Source: JAJFUI01 sp963754135
GTDB taxonomy: Bacteria > Planctomycetota > Planctomycetia > Pirellulales > Thermoguttaceae
NCBI GenBank assembly: GCA_963754135.1
Contig: CAVWEY010000001.1
Coordinates: 434,001 to 498,000, forward strand
Direction: 5' to 3'
DNA: 64,000 nucleotides
The notes below the pieces were generated by a model, which did no database searches, was not told the origin of the DNA, and saw only the letters and a program-made list of their open reading frames with translations. This document shows positions 1-9,295 of this stretch, piece after piece (position 1 is the stretch's first letter; the number at the start of each line of letters is the position of its first letter). The position numbers and the translations under genes are program-made.

Positions 1-61
1 CGAACGCCGCGGCCGCGACAACCAACCCCGTCAGGATTGACAACCGGCGGCATACCTTCAT
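1..61 (-). CDS. N-terminus of a probable secreted protein (partial)
   Basis: Reading the reverse strand from an ATG at 61 gives MKVCRRLSILTGLVVAAAF before the window ends. Two arginines after a lysine, followed by a hydrophobic stretch, is the classic start of a signal peptide. No clear ribosome binding site is visible just upstream and nothing of the mature protein is present, so the function is unknown. It is divergent from the gene that follows. Confidence 0.4.
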   Translation of the reverse strand, partial: MKVCRRLSILTGLVVAAAAF

Positions 62-203
62 AATGGTTGTGAGAGTGCAGCAGTGCAGGAGAACGCCCAT
101 CGACAGCCCTATTATACCTCGGCGCAGCGAGGTTGTCTGCTCGCCCGCCGCGGGCGCTCCCCGAGGCGAGGCGCCCCCAGTTTCTGCGCGGGGACGCGGC
201 TTC

Positions 204-1268
204 GTGATCCGGCCGGAAGTGCTTGACAATGCCGCGGACGCTGTCCCGCCCCGGAAGCGGCGCTGGCCGGCCAGGGCGGTGGCCGTGTGTACGTGGTCGT
301 ATGCCGCCGCCGTGCTGGTGGTGTGGCTGTTGCTGCGGCTGGGCGGCGACCGCTGGTGGTTTGCGACCGTGATCCTGTTTGGGCCGCGGTGGCTTTGTGC
401 CGTGCCATTGGTGGCGCTGGCGCCGGCAGCCGGGTTGCTCCGGCGGCGTTTGCTCTGGGTGTTGGGCGCCGCGGCGGTCGTGGCTTTCGGTCCCGTGATG
501 GGGTTCTGCATTCCCTGGGCACGGCTGACGGCGGCCGGCGGCCCGTCGCTCCGCGTGCTGACTTGCAACGTCAAGGGGAAGTGCGACAACAACCGGGTGC
601 TCGATGAGTTGATCCGGACGGCCCAGCCGGACGTCGTGGCCTTGCAGGGCTGTTGGGGAGAGTTTCAGGTCCGCTGGCCGGCGGGCTGGCACGTCTGCAA
701 GGAAGGGGAACTGGCGGTCGCCTCCCGCTACCCGCTCCGCCACGACGCGGCGGACCACCGTTGGCAACGGCCCGGACACTGGCCGCGGACCGACATGCTC
801 AACTGCACCATCCAATCGCCCGGGCGAGACATCGATTTCTGTAGCGTACACCTTCAGAGTCCGCACGACGGGCTTTCGGCGGTCATTGGCGGGCAGACAG
901 TGCTGCGGCCATGGGACAGCATGGCCCTGGCCGCTGAGATCGAACAACGGCGGCACGAGTCGGAGGATGCCCAGCGGACGGTCAGCGGACTGTCCGCCTC
1001 GCCGGTCCTGGCCGGCGATTTTAACCTGCCGGCCGACAGCGCCATTTATCGCCGGTATTGGTCCGGGTATCGCGATGCGTTCGCCGAGGCCGGCCTGGGA
1101 TTCGGCTACACGGAATGGCCGCGGATGCGCAGGCTATCCTTCGGCATAAGGATCGATCACGTACTGACGGGGGCGGATTGGCGGTGCCGCCGCTGCTGGG
1201 TTGGGCCGGACGTGGGCTCCGACCATCTTCCCCTGCTCGCCGAACTCTTGCTCCCTCCGGCGGAGTAA
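204..1268 (+). CDS. Endonuclease/exonuclease/phosphatase-family membrane protein
   Basis: The C-terminal ~230 residues carry the EEP (DNase I-like) fold signature in order: LTCNVKG, VALQGCW at the position usually occupied by LQE, SVHLQSP, LAGDFNLP, RIDHVL and GSDHLPLLAEL. The N-terminal part has about three hydrophobic helices, so the catalytic domain is probably membrane-anchored. The frame is open from an ATG at 63, but the first ~47 codons are low complexity. A GTG at 204 preceded by GGGGA is my preferred start. The metal-binding Glu of the usual LQE motif appears as Gln, so activity is uncertain. Substrate unknown; family members include phosphodiesterases and nucleases. Confidence 0.75.
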   Translation: MIRPEVLDNAADAVPPRKRRWPARAVAVCTWSYAAAVLVVWLLLRLGGDRWWFATVILFGPRWLCAVPLVALAPAAGLLRRRLLWVLGAAAVVAFGPVMGFCIPWARLTAAGGPSLRVLTCNVKGKCDNNRVLDELIRTAQPDVVALQGCWGEFQVRWPAGWHVCKEGELAVASRYPLRHDAADHRWQRPGHWPRTDMLNCTIQSPGRDIDFCSVHLQSPHDGLSAVIGGQTVLRPWDSMALAAEIEQRRHESEDAQRTVSGLSASPVLAGDFNLPADSAIYRRYWSGYRDAFAEAGLGFGYTEWPRMRRLSFGIRIDHVLTGADWRCRRCWVGPDVGSDHLPLLAELLLPPAE

Positions 1269-1375
1269 CGCGCAGTGACAATCGTAACTCGCGGGTCCCT
1301 TGGCGGAACATCGGGGGGTCCCGCGCCGCCATTCGGCTGGCACGGCCCGGAACAGTGTGATATGCTACGATTGTT

Positions 1376-1564
1376 ATGGCCCATGAAATCGCCAAGCTCA
1401 TGTTGGAGCACGCGGGGACGTTCTTGGAACGGGCGGAGGCGATCCGAACCGCGTTGTCGCTGGGCATGCCGCTCCACGAAATCGAGGAATATCTCGACTG
1501 GCTGGATGCCACCCGCGGGCCGCTGCCGGATTCCCGGGAGGACGACTCCCAAGACGACAAATAG
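1376..1564 (+). CDS. Small conserved-looking protein with PLHxxEExxDWLD motif
   Basis: A 62-residue acidic protein, predicted mostly helical, with the core PLHEIEEYLDWLDA near residue 32. The same core occurs as PLHHLEEWFDWLDN in a second small protein at 57767-57988, which is the main reason to believe both are real genes. No signal peptide, cysteines or known domain are visible. It sits alone between the EEP-fold gene and a sigma factor gene. Function unknown; a small adaptor or regulator is only a guess. Confidence 0.6.
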   Translation: MAHEIAKLMLEHAGTFLERAEAIRTALSLGMPLHEIEEYLDWLDATRGPLPDSREDDSQDDK

Positions 1565-1751
1565 CGGTGACGGCTGAAAATCGTAAAAGCATTCGTGGTA
1601 ACGTGTTATGGCAATAGACTCCCCTCTGCATGAGCGATCGGCAATCCCCCCAAGAGTTTTGGGAAAATGGTTGACGGGCAATTGTCTGCCGGCTAGAATC
1701 AAGGCAGTGCCTCGAGCCGCGCAACAGCCCCTCAACGGCGACTGATCGGTC

Positions 1752-2405
1752 GTGAAGAAGAAGCGTCTCCATCCTGACACGGGTGGCGGTCTGACCGCGG
1801 CATCGTCCGGCGTGCGGCAATGCTCTGAGGCCGCCGAGAAAGCCGATGCGGAGGGGGCGGGACTCCGCGCGGACGGGTTGCTGGCCGAGCGCTGTCTGGC
1901 CGGCGAGGTGGCGGCGTGGGAGGAACTTTACGCCCAGTGCCATGAGCCGCTGTTGCTTTCCATCCGGGTCATGCTCGGCCCGCAGAGCGCGGACGCCGGC
2001 CTGGTCGACGAAATCGCCGCCCGCGTCTGGTATGCCCTGGTGGCCAACGACGGCCAGTTGCTCGCGCGGTACAAGCCGAGCCGGGGCGCCCGGTTGATCA
2101 CGTTCATGCGTGCGCGGGCCAACAACGAAATGGTGCGCTACATCCGCGCCGAAGTCCGCCGCCGCAAGCGTGAATTGGCGGCGCTCCGCGAGAGGCCGCA
2201 GTATCAAGGCCAGGACGGCACGCAACCGGTCAACGTCCTGGCGGAGTTTCTCGGCACGCTCACTCCGCGCGAGCAGGTCTTCTGCAACGAGCATCTGCTC
2301 GGCGAGCCTTCCGACGCGGTGGGCGGGACGTGCTCCACGTCGAATATCTGGCAGCTCAGCCACCGCATCCGCCGCAAGCTGCTCCGCTTCCTGGGCCGGG
2401 GATAG
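1752..2405 (+). CDS. RNA polymerase sigma-70-like factor
   Basis: 217 residues from a GTG start. After ~35 variable residues comes LAERCLAGEVAAWEELY, which matches the start of sigma region 2, then a helical region 2 core and a C-terminal LTPREQVFCNEHLLGE segment resembling the region 4 start of planctomycete ECF-type factors. The end is an arginine-rich helix (LSHRIRRKLLRFLG). The -35 recognition helix is divergent, so promoter specificity cannot be inferred. No anti-sigma gene is adjacent; the next gene, secDF, converges from the other strand. Confidence 0.65.
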   Translation: MKKKRLHPDTGGGLTAASSGVRQCSEAAEKADAEGAGLRADGLLAERCLAGEVAAWEELYAQCHEPLLLSIRVMLGPQSADAGLVDEIAARVWYALVANDGQLLARYKPSRGARLITFMRARANNEMVRYIRAEVRRRKRELAALRERPQYQGQDGTQPVNVLAEFLGTLTPREQVFCNEHLLGEPSDAVGGTCSTSNIWQLSHRIRRKLLRFLGRG

Positions 2406-2421
2406 CGGTCCCTTTCCCGGT

Positions 2422-5400
2422 TCAGGCTGCACGCTCCTTGTGCCTGCCGACCAGCCAGAGCAGGATCGGGGCCGCTACGTAGATCGAGCTGTACGTCCCC
2501 GTGGCCACGCCCACGATCAAGGCGAAGGCAAAGCCGTGCAACGCGTCGCCGGCGGCCAAGTACAGCACGATCACCACCAGGAACACGGTCAACGAAGTGA
2601 GCAACGTCCGGCTGAGGGTCTGGTTCGTGCTGTCGTTGACCATCTTCCGCGTCAGGCTGGGGTCCTTGCCGCGGACCTCGCGGATCCGGTCGAAGACCAC
2701 GATCGTGTCGTTGACCGAGTAGCCGATGATGGTCAGAAAGGCGGCCACGATGGGCAGGTTCACTTTCACCGGCTCGACCAGGAGGAAGCCGAGATAGGGG
2801 GCGATGTAGACGCTGATGGCCACGGCGCCGAGCATGACGAAGACGTCGTGGATCAAGGCCACCACGGCGGCAAAGCCGAAGGCCACCGCCTGGAACCGCA
2901 CCCAGAGGTAGATGATGATGCCGATCCAGCTTGCCACCAGGGCGTAGACGGCCAGGACCCGCGTGTTGCCGGCCACGACCGCCCCGATGGTGTTCGAGGC
3001 GGGAAAGATGGGGCTTTCGGCGATCTGCTTCTCGAGGCACTCGAGCACGGCCTTGGCCTTTTCCGGCGCGAGCATGATTCTCAAGTCCCATTGCCGGAAT
3101 TCGGTCCGATCGCCCTCCATGTACTTCGGATTCGACAATTGGAAAGCAACCGCCTTGGGGTCCAGTTTCATCGCCTCGAGCGCCGCGGTGACCAGTTGCT
3201 CGACGGCCGGATGGCTCAGCGGCCGCTGGAAGGTCAACGGCGACTGCGAGCCGCCGAGGTAAGGGTCGGGCGGGGCGACAAGGGCTTTCTCCACCCCCGT
3301 CGGCGGGCCTTTCTCGCGGGTTTCCGAGGGCAACGGCTCCCGTAGCGGCGGCTTGGGCTGCGGGGCTGCGGCCGGCTGCGGCGCGGCAGGCGGCTTGGGA
3401 GCGGACTTTGCCGGCGCGTCGGCCAGGGCCAGCGCCAGGGAATTCCCCCCGCAAAGGCCAACATCCTCTCCGGCGGCAACTCGCGGCGGGACTGCTCCTT
3501 GCCGGCCGCCGGCCGGCCCTTTTCCGGCGGTTGCCGGCCCTTCTTTTCGGGTGGCTGATCTTTCTTGGGGGTTTGCGGCGGCGGGTTCGCCGCCGGCATC
3601 TTCTCGGCGGTGGCCGCGGCGGCCCCAATCAGCTTCGGCTCGTTGAACCGCACGCGCGTTATGCGCGAGCTTGTCGCCGAAGACGCGGGAAAGCGCTTGC
3701 TTCAACGTCGCCATGTCGGCCGAGGTGTCGATCGTGAAACGCAATCCCGGCGTCTCGTTCCTGCTGGCCGCGACGTCGCTGATCGTCAGGTCGGGCAGGT
3801 GATTGCGCAGCGCTTCGCGCACCACGTCGGTTTTCTGCGGCTTGTCGAACTCCACCTGCACGGACACGCCGCCGGTGAAGTCGATGTCGAACAGCCCCTT
3901 TCCGCGGTAGAACGACACGACGACCGCCATCACCGTGATCAGGACCGAGACCGTGATGCAGTAGGGGAACCAGCCCATGAAGTCGATGTTCGTGTGTCCG
4001 ATCCACCTTAGCATCTTGACCTTGGTGAGCCATTGCCGTTTCTCGGCGACATCGTAGATCACGCGGGCGACGAAGACCGAGGTGTACATGCTCGTGAGAA
4101 CGCCGATCCAGAGCGTGATGGCGAAGCCCTTGATCTGGTCGCTGCCGATCCAGTAGAGCACGGTGGCGGCGATGAGGTGGGTGGTGTTGCAGTCGATGAT
4201 CGTGGCGCCCGCCCGGTGGAAGGCGTTGCGGATCGCCATCCGCACGGTGGCCCCCCGGTCCAATTCCTCGCGCAACCGTTCGAAGACGAGGATGTTGTTG
4301 TCCACCGCCATGCCCACCGTCAGGGCCAGGCCGGCGAAACCGGTCAGGGTGAAGGCCGCCTTGAACGCCAACATCACGGCGAACAGGATCAGCATGTTCA
4401 AGGCCAGCGCGATGTTGGCCACGATGCCCGAAAAACGGTAGTACCAAAGCATGAAGATCGGCACGAGGATCGCCGAGATGAGCATGGCGCGGGTGCTCTT
4501 CTCGATCGTGTCGCTCCCCAAGGTGGGGCCGCTGTAGAGCCTGCTGATCGGCTCTTTGGTCAAGGCGGCGGGCAAGCGGCCGGCGTCGAGCACGTTCACC
4601 AGCTCTTGCACCTTCTCCTGGGTGAAGGAGCCGGTGATCTCGCCGCTGTCGTAGATCGTGCTCTGGATCGAGGGGGCCGAATAAAGCTCGTTGTCCAGGA
4701 TCACGCCCAACTTGTAGGTGAAGTCGGTCAGCTTCTCGGGGAGATGGTTGGCGGTCATCTCGCCGAACAGTTTTCCGCCACCGGTGTTGAAGTTGAAGTT
4801 GACGCAAGGCCGCCCTTGGCGGTCTTGACTGGAGCGGGCGGAGGTCAGATAAGCCCCCGTCACGTTGTAGATGTCGTTGAGAACCAGGATTTCCGTAATC
4901 GTGCGTTCGCCGGCTTTCCGGGTGCGGCGGGCGATGCCCGCGTAACCGGAGCCATCGAAATTCCCCTCCTTCACCTGCTCGGGATTGGCCGGCACCCACC
5001 AGGCGAGCAACTTGCCTTGCCGGTTCGTCACCTTGATCTTCGAGGGATCGGCCTTCGCCTGCTCGATGACCGTCTTGGCATCCCCCTTGGGATCGCGCTC
5101 GTCGGCGAGGATGCGGAATTGGAGCTCCCCTGTCTGGCTGATGATGCGCTCGATCGTCGCGACTTCCGCCTGGTCTTTTGCGGGGACGATGATCTCGACC
5201 CCCTCCGTGCCGTACTTGCGGACGGTGACTTCCTTCTGCCCGCCGGGGTTGACGCGGCGGGTGATGGCCACCACCAGCTTGTCCATGTCGACCGGCTCGC
5301 CCTTCTGCTGGCTTTGGTCGACCTCGTACACCAGCAACGCGCCTCCGCTCAGGTCGATGCCCAGCTTCAGCGGCGGCCCCAGCAGCAGGATCGCCCCGCT

Positions 5401-5598
5401 CGCAAACAGCGTGAACAAGCACAGCCCGATCTTCCAACCGTGATCGGGCATGCGGAGCTTCCGCCCCAGATACCCGCCCAGGAAAAATGACACCACGATC
5501 ACGGCCAGAGCGACCAGCACGTGCAGGTACGGCTCGAACGGGGACGGCACCGGCGCCGCGGCGGCCTGGGCGAAAAGTGGACTGACGGACCAAGGCAT
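2422..5598 (-). CDS. secDF: Protein translocase subunit SecDF (fused SecD-SecF)
   Basis: About 1,058 residues. The SecD half shows a first membrane helix, GIDLSGG at ~80-86, the periplasmic P1 region and VGMAVDNNILVFERLRE in TM4. The SecF half shows FDIDFTGGVSVQVEF and GYSVNDTIVVFDRIRE. SecDF uses proton-motive force to pull proteins through SecYEG; fusion of the two halves is known in several phyla including planctomycetes. The open frame survives the whole length, but between ~3655 and ~3445 the better coding frame is a shifted one (MRFNEPKLIGAAAATAEKMP, then a Pro/Lys-rich linker). This implies a compensating indel pair: loss of a CG at ~3655 and of a G in a G-run at ~3447. yajC lies directly upstream on the same strand. 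Confidence 0.93.
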   Translation of the reverse strand: MPWSVSPLFAQAAAAPVPSPFEPYLHVLVALAVIVVSFFLGGYLGRKLRMPDHGWKIGLCLFTLFASGAILLLGPPLKLGIDLSGGALLVYEVDQSQQKGEPVDMDKLVVAITRRVNPGGQKEVTVRKYGTEGVEIIVPAKDQAEVATIERIISQTGELQFRILADERDPKGDAKTVIEQAKADPSKIKVTNRQGKLLAWWVPANPEQVKEGNFDGSGYAGIARRTRKAGERTITEILVLNDIYNVTGAYLTSARSSQDRQGRPCVNFNFNTGGGKLFGEMTANHLPEKLTDFTYKLGVILDNELYSAPSIQSTIYDSGEITGSFTQEKVQELVNVLDAGRLPAALTKEPISRLYSGPTLGSDTIEKSTRAMLISAILVPIFMLWYYRFSGIVANIALALNMLILFAVMLAFKAAFTLTGFAGLALTVGMAVDNNILVFERLREELDRGATVRMAIRNAFHRAGATIIDCNTTHLIAATVLYWIGSDQIKGFAITLWIGVLTSMYTSVFVARVIYDVAEKRQWLTKVKMLRWIGHTNIDFMGWFPYCITVSVLITVMAVVVSFYRGKGLFDIDFTGGVSVQVEFDKPQKTDVVREALRNHLPDLTISDVAASRNETPGLRFTIDTSADMATLKQALSRVFGDKLAHNARAVQRAEADWGRRGHRREDAGGEPAAANPQERSATRKEGPATAGKGPAGGRQGAVPPRVAAGEDVGLCGGNSLALALADAPAKSAPKPPAAPQPAAAPQPKPPLREPLPSETREKGPPTGVEKALVAPPDPYLGGSQSPLTFQRPLSHPAVEQLVTAALEAMKLDPKAVAFQLSNPKYMEGDRTEFRQWDLRIMLAPEKAKAVLECLEKQIAESPIFPASNTIGAVVAGNTRVLAVYALVASWIGIIIYLWVRFQAVAFGFAAVVALIHDVFVMLGAVAISVYIAPYLGFLLVEPVKVNLPIVAAFLTIIGYSVNDTIVVFDRIREVRGKDPSLTRKMVNDSTNQTLSRTLLTSLTVFLVVIVLYLAAGDALHGFAFALIVGVATGTYSSIYVAAPILLWLVGRHKERAA

Positions 5599-5641
5599 GA
5601 CGGTGGGTTTCCTATACTGGCGCGACCAACGGCCGCGGCTT

Positions 5642-6016
5642 TTATTTGCCGGTTTCGTCCGACGGCCCGTCGCCCAGCACGCGGCCGATGGAGCTGAGCG
5701 TCACGCGGAGCTTCGTGTTGGTGGCTTCGTCGACTTTAATGGTCACTTCGTCGGCCTCGCGGTGGACGTTCGTGACCACGCCGTAGATGCCGCCGGCGGT
5801 GAGAACGCGGTCGTTCTTCTTTACGGTGGCCAGCATCGCCTGACGGCGGGCCTGCTCGCGCCGCTGAGGACGCATCAGCATGAAGTAGAACAGCACGAAA
5901 ATGGCGACGAAAGGCAGCAGCATCGGCAGCAGAGAGCCGGACTCTCCGCCCTTCGGGGCATCCTGCGCGGCAAACAACGCCACTCCGTCCAGCAGTCCCA
6001 AAACTGTCGCTCCCAC
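5642..6016 (-). CDS. yajC: Preprotein translocase accessory subunit YajC
   Basis: 124 residues with a short N-terminus, one membrane helix (LLPFVAIFVLFYFMLMRPQ) and the diagnostic MRPQRREQARR followed by KKNDRVLTAGGIYGVVTNV. YajC associates with SecDF in the holotranslocon. It sits 43 bp upstream of secDF on the same strand, the usual order, so cotranscription is likely. Length and motifs fit the family well. Confidence 0.95.
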   Translation of the reverse strand: MGATVLGLLDGVALFAAQDAPKGGESGSLLPMLLPFVAIFVLFYFMLMRPQRREQARRQAMLATVKKNDRVLTAGGIYGVVTNVHREADEVTIKVDEATNTKLRVTLSSIGRVLGDGPSDETGK

Positions 6017-6100
6017 GATGATCTCTCCAGGTCAGACGGTCATAAGCCCGCTATCTTAAGCCCTTGGCCGACAAGCGGCAAGGGGAACCGGGGGGGAATG

Positions 6101-6223
6101 ACGAAGCTCGAATGACCAAGGACGAAGGAATGGCAAAACCCGAACTCCGAAGCTCGAAGCCCCAATTCGAGGTTCGGATTTCGAGCTTCGAGTTTCCTTC
6201 GTCCTTGGTCATTCGAGCTTCGT
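6101..6223. repeat. Long palindromic repeat between yajC and tgt
   Basis: 6101-6130 and 6194-6223 are perfect 30-bp inverted complements (left arm begins ACGAAGCTCGAATGACCAAG). The interior continues as an imperfect palindrome built from GAAGCTCGAA/TTCGAGCTTC units. The stop codon of tgt lies inside the right arm. No T-run follows, so this looks more like a MITE- or REP-like element than an intrinsic terminator, although the hairpin could also stop or protect transcripts. Confidence 0.85.
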
Positions 6224-7354
6224 CGTCTTCCCTCCCCACCCCCGCAGCTTCTCCAATCTGAACTCCTCGAACCGGTCGGCCTCGATTGCCCGGCGGGCGT
6301 CGGCCAGGAGCCGTTGGTAGTAGGTCAGATTGTGGATCGAGAGCAGGGTCGGCCCGAGCATCTCGCGGGCCATGAACAGGTGGCGGATATACCCGCGGCT
6401 GCGGCGGCAGGCCGCGCAGGGGCACCCCTCTTGCAGCGGGCGATCGTCCCGCTCGTATTTCACGTTCCGCAGCCGCATCGGCCCCCCATCGGTGAACGCC
6501 ATCGCGTTCCGCCCGTTCCGCGTCGGCATGACGCAGTCGAACAGATCAATGCCGCGGCGGATCGCCTCCAAGAGGTCCTCCGGCCGGCCCACGCCCATCA
6601 AGTACCGGGGGCGGTCGGCGGGCAGTTCGGGGACGGTCGCCTCGAGCATCCGCAGCATTTCCGCCGGCTCCTCGCCGACGGAAAGCCCGCCGACCGCGTA
6701 GCCGGCGAAATCCAACTCCCGCAACTGCCGGGCGCAGCCGGCGCGGAGTTCCGCATCCACCCCGCCCTGGACGATGGCCCACAGCGCCTGGTCGGGCCGT
6801 TTTGCGGCCTGGCGGCACCGCCGCGCCCAGCGGACCGTGCGCTCCGTGGCGTCCTGAACGACCGCCGGCTCGTTGGGCAGCCCGACGACGTGATCCAGGG
6901 CCATCGCCACGTCGCTGCCGAGCGCCTCCTGGATGGCGACCGCCCGCTCCGGCGAGACCGCCACCAGCCGGCCGTCGACGTGCGAGCGGAAGATGGCTTC
7001 CTCCTCGGTCACTTTGATCAGATGGGCGAGGCTGAACAGTTGGAAGCCGCCGCTGTCGGTCAGGATCGGTCCCTGCCAGCCCATGAAGCGGTGCAGTCCG
7101 CCCAGGGCGGCGACCACTTCTTCACCGGGCCGCAGCGCCAGGTGGTAGGTGTTGCCCAGGATCATCTCCGCCCCGGTGGCGCGGAGTTGGTCGATCTCCA
7201 GCCCCTTGACGCTGGCCTGGGTGCCGACGGGCATGAAGGCCGGCATCTGCACGTCGCCGTGCGGCGTTGAAAGAACCGACCGGCGGGCCGCCGAGTGGGC
7301 ATCGGTGTGCAGCAGGCGGAAAGAAGCCGCCCGGTTGTTCCGGGGATGATTCAT
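6209..7354 (-). CDS. tgt: Queuine tRNA-guanine transglycosylase
   Basis: 381 residues. The enzyme exchanges G34 of GU(N) tRNAs for the queuine precursor. Visible signatures: TDSGGFQLFS, the substrate loop QGGVD, GGLSVGE, the nucleophile region GIDLFDCVMPTRNGRN, and zinc ligands in EGCPCAACRRSRGYIRH with a following His. The ATG at 7354 overlaps the TGA of the upstream acyl-CoA synthetase (ATGA), supporting this start. The frame is open further upstream but that part is non-coding shadow. The last residues (KTTKLE) and the stop codon come from the palindromic repeat, so the native C-terminus was probably altered by insertion of the element. Confidence 0.95.
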   Translation of the reverse strand: MNHPRNNRAASFRLLHTDAHSAARRSVLSTPHGDVQMPAFMPVGTQASVKGLEIDQLRATGAEMILGNTYHLALRPGEEVVAALGGLHRFMGWQGPILTDSGGFQLFSLAHLIKVTEEEAIFRSHVDGRLVAVSPERAVAIQEALGSDVAMALDHVVGLPNEPAVVQDATERTVRWARRCRQAAKRPDQALWAIVQGGVDAELRAGCARQLRELDFAGYAVGGLSVGEEPAEMLRMLEATVPELPADRPRYLMGVGRPEDLLEAIRRGIDLFDCVMPTRNGRNAMAFTDGGPMRLRNVKYERDDRPLQEGCPCAACRRSRGYIRHLFMAREMLGPTLLSIHNLTYYQRLLADARRAIEADRFEEFRLEKLRGWGGKTTKLE

Positions 7355-9081
7355 GCCGTGTGGATGAACGCCACCTCCTGGAGCCCCAGTTCCTCGATGG
7401 CCTGCTGGCGGATCTTGTACTTTTGGATCTTGCCGGTGACGGTCATGGGAAAGCCGTCTACAAACTTGACGTAGCCGGGCGTCTTGAAGTGTGCGAGACG
7501 CTCGCGGCAGAAGGCGCGGATCTCCTCGGCCGTGGCCGGCTCGCCGGCCCGAAGCTTGATCCAGGCCAGAATTTCTTCGCCGAACTTCCGGTCGGGCACG
7601 CCGACCACCGCCACTTGCTCCACCTTGGGATGCTGGTAGAGCAGTTCCTCGATCTCCCGCGGGGCGATGTTCTCCCCGCCGCGGATGATCAACTCTTTGA
7701 GCCGCCCGGTGATGCGGAAGTAGCCGTCGGGCTGGCGCACGGCGAGGTCGCCGGTGTGCAGCCAACCGTCCGCGTCGATGGCCTTGGCCGTGGCCTCGGG
7801 CATGTGGTAGTAGCCCAGCATCACGCCGTGCCCCCGGCAGCAGAACTCCCCCGGGCTGCCGTCGGGAAGCGGCTGGCCGGAGAGCGGCTCGATGATCTTC
7901 GTTTCCACGCCGGGCAGCGGCCGGCCCACCGTCCCCACCCGCTTATCGATCGGGTCGTCGGTGCGGGTCATCGTCGCCAGCGGCGAGTTTTCCGTCTGGC
8001 CGTAGGCGATGGTGATTTCGCGGGCGCCCATGTCGCGGGTGACGCGCTTCATGACCTCCACGGGGCACGGGCGCCCGCCATGATGCCCGTCCGCAGCGAC
8101 GACAGATTGCGGTCGCGGAAACTCGGATCTTCCAGTTCGACGATGAACATGGTCGGCACGCCGTAGATCGCCGTGCAACGCTCGGACTCGACGGCCTCGA
8201 GCGTGGCGGCCGGGTCGAACGTCTCCCGCGGAAAGACCATCGCGGCGCCGGTGACGGCGGCGCACAGGGTGCCCAGCACGCAGCCGAAACAATGATACAA
8301 GGGAACCGGAATGCAGATCCGGTCGCGCTCGTCGAGCCGCTGGCCTTCGGCCGCGTAAAACGCATTCAAGAGCAGGTTGCGGTGGCTCAACAAGGCCCCC
8401 TTGGGCAGCCCGGTCGTCCCGGACGTGTATTGCAAATTGACCGGGTTGCCGGGCGCCGGTTCCCGCTCGGCTTCAGCCAGGCGGCCCGCGGGAATGCTCT
8501 CGGCGGCGGCGCAGAGGCCCTGCCAGGCGAGCACTCCGGGATGCTCCAGGCCGCGGAGGCCGATGACCCACTGCAAGTGCGGAAACTTCGCGCTCTGGAG
8601 TCCGCCGGGCCGCGAGCCGTCCAATTCCGGACAGACCTCTCGCAACATCTGCCAGTAGGCGGACGATTTGAACTGCTCGATCAGGGCCAGTCCACGGACT
8701 TCCGACTGGGCCAGCGCGTATTCGAACTCGGCCGCGCGGTACCCGGGATTGACCGTCACCAGGACGACGCCGATCCGGGCCGTGGCGAACTGAAGCAGCA
8801 CCCACTCCGGCCAGTTCGTCGACCAGACACCGAGGTGATCGCCCCGGCGGAACCCGAGCGCCAGACAGGCCGCGGGCGATGCGATCGGTTTCCCGGTCGA
8901 ACTCGGCCCAGGTGAGGCGGACTCCCGCCTGGCAGAAGACCATCGCATCGCCGGCGGGAAACCGCCGGGCCGTTTGCCGCAGCGCAGCCCCAATGGTCAG
9001 GCCCTCGACCCACGGCCGCCCGGTTGCCACTCCGCGAGTGTCCTGCGCCGCGGGGAAACTCTCCAGATCAGACGGAGCCAT
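7351..9081 (-). CDS. Acyl-CoA synthetase (AMP-binding enzyme), two frameshifts
   Basis: About 575 residues after joining three frames. It should activate a carboxylic acid through an acyl-AMP to acyl-CoA. Signatures: VNLQYTSGTTGLPKGALLSH (P-loop), PLYHCFGCVLG, TIAYGQTENSP, GYYHMPEATAKAID, DGWLHTGDLA and a C-terminal PMTVTGKIQKYKIR with the catalytic Lys. The start MAPSDLESFP at 9081 opens the first frame. The breaks lie at ~8873 (DRIAR to AACLALGFRRGDH, restored by adding CG) and ~8070 (IMAGA to PCPVEVMKR, restored by adding C). The gene overlaps tgt by four bases. Homology pattern is that of medium/long-chain FadD-type ligases; exact substrate unknown. Confidence 0.88.
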
Positions 9082-9134
9082 ATGCACCCACCTTGCTTTC
9101 CGGTCGGAATTATATCCGAGTTTCCGCCGGCATG

Positions 9135-9218
9135 GTAGGGTGGGACAAGCGAAGCGCAGTCCCACCACGGTTCTGCGCGGATCTTGGTGGGACTGCGCTT
9201 TACTTGTCCCACCCTACG
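9135..9218. repeat. Palindromic repeat with GTAGGGTGGGACAAGC arms
   Basis: The left arm 9135-9167 starts GTAGGGTGGGACAAGCGAAG and the right arm 9185-9218 is its near-complete inverted complement. The short loop contains GCGCGG. It lies between the divergent acyl-CoA synthetase and oxidoreductase genes. It is a different family from the 6.1 kb element. No associated transposase is seen, so it is probably non-autonomous. Confidence 0.8.
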
Positions 9219-9295
9219 CGGCCTTTTTGGGGTGAAGCTCATTGGCGGGAAGCGAGTCAACCGGTATCATTCCAGTACAAGAGGAGGACCGAGTG

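Noticed and set aside
2110..5490. Long plus-strand open frames (411 and 485 codons) opposite secDF
   Set aside because: They are antisense shadows of a high-GC gene with clear SecDF motifs; their translations have no domain and are rich in His/Asp/Arg from codon complement.
6101..6223. Intrinsic terminator between yajC and tgt
   Set aside because: The stem is very long and no T-run follows on either strand; a repeat element explains it better, though an effect on transcripts is possible.
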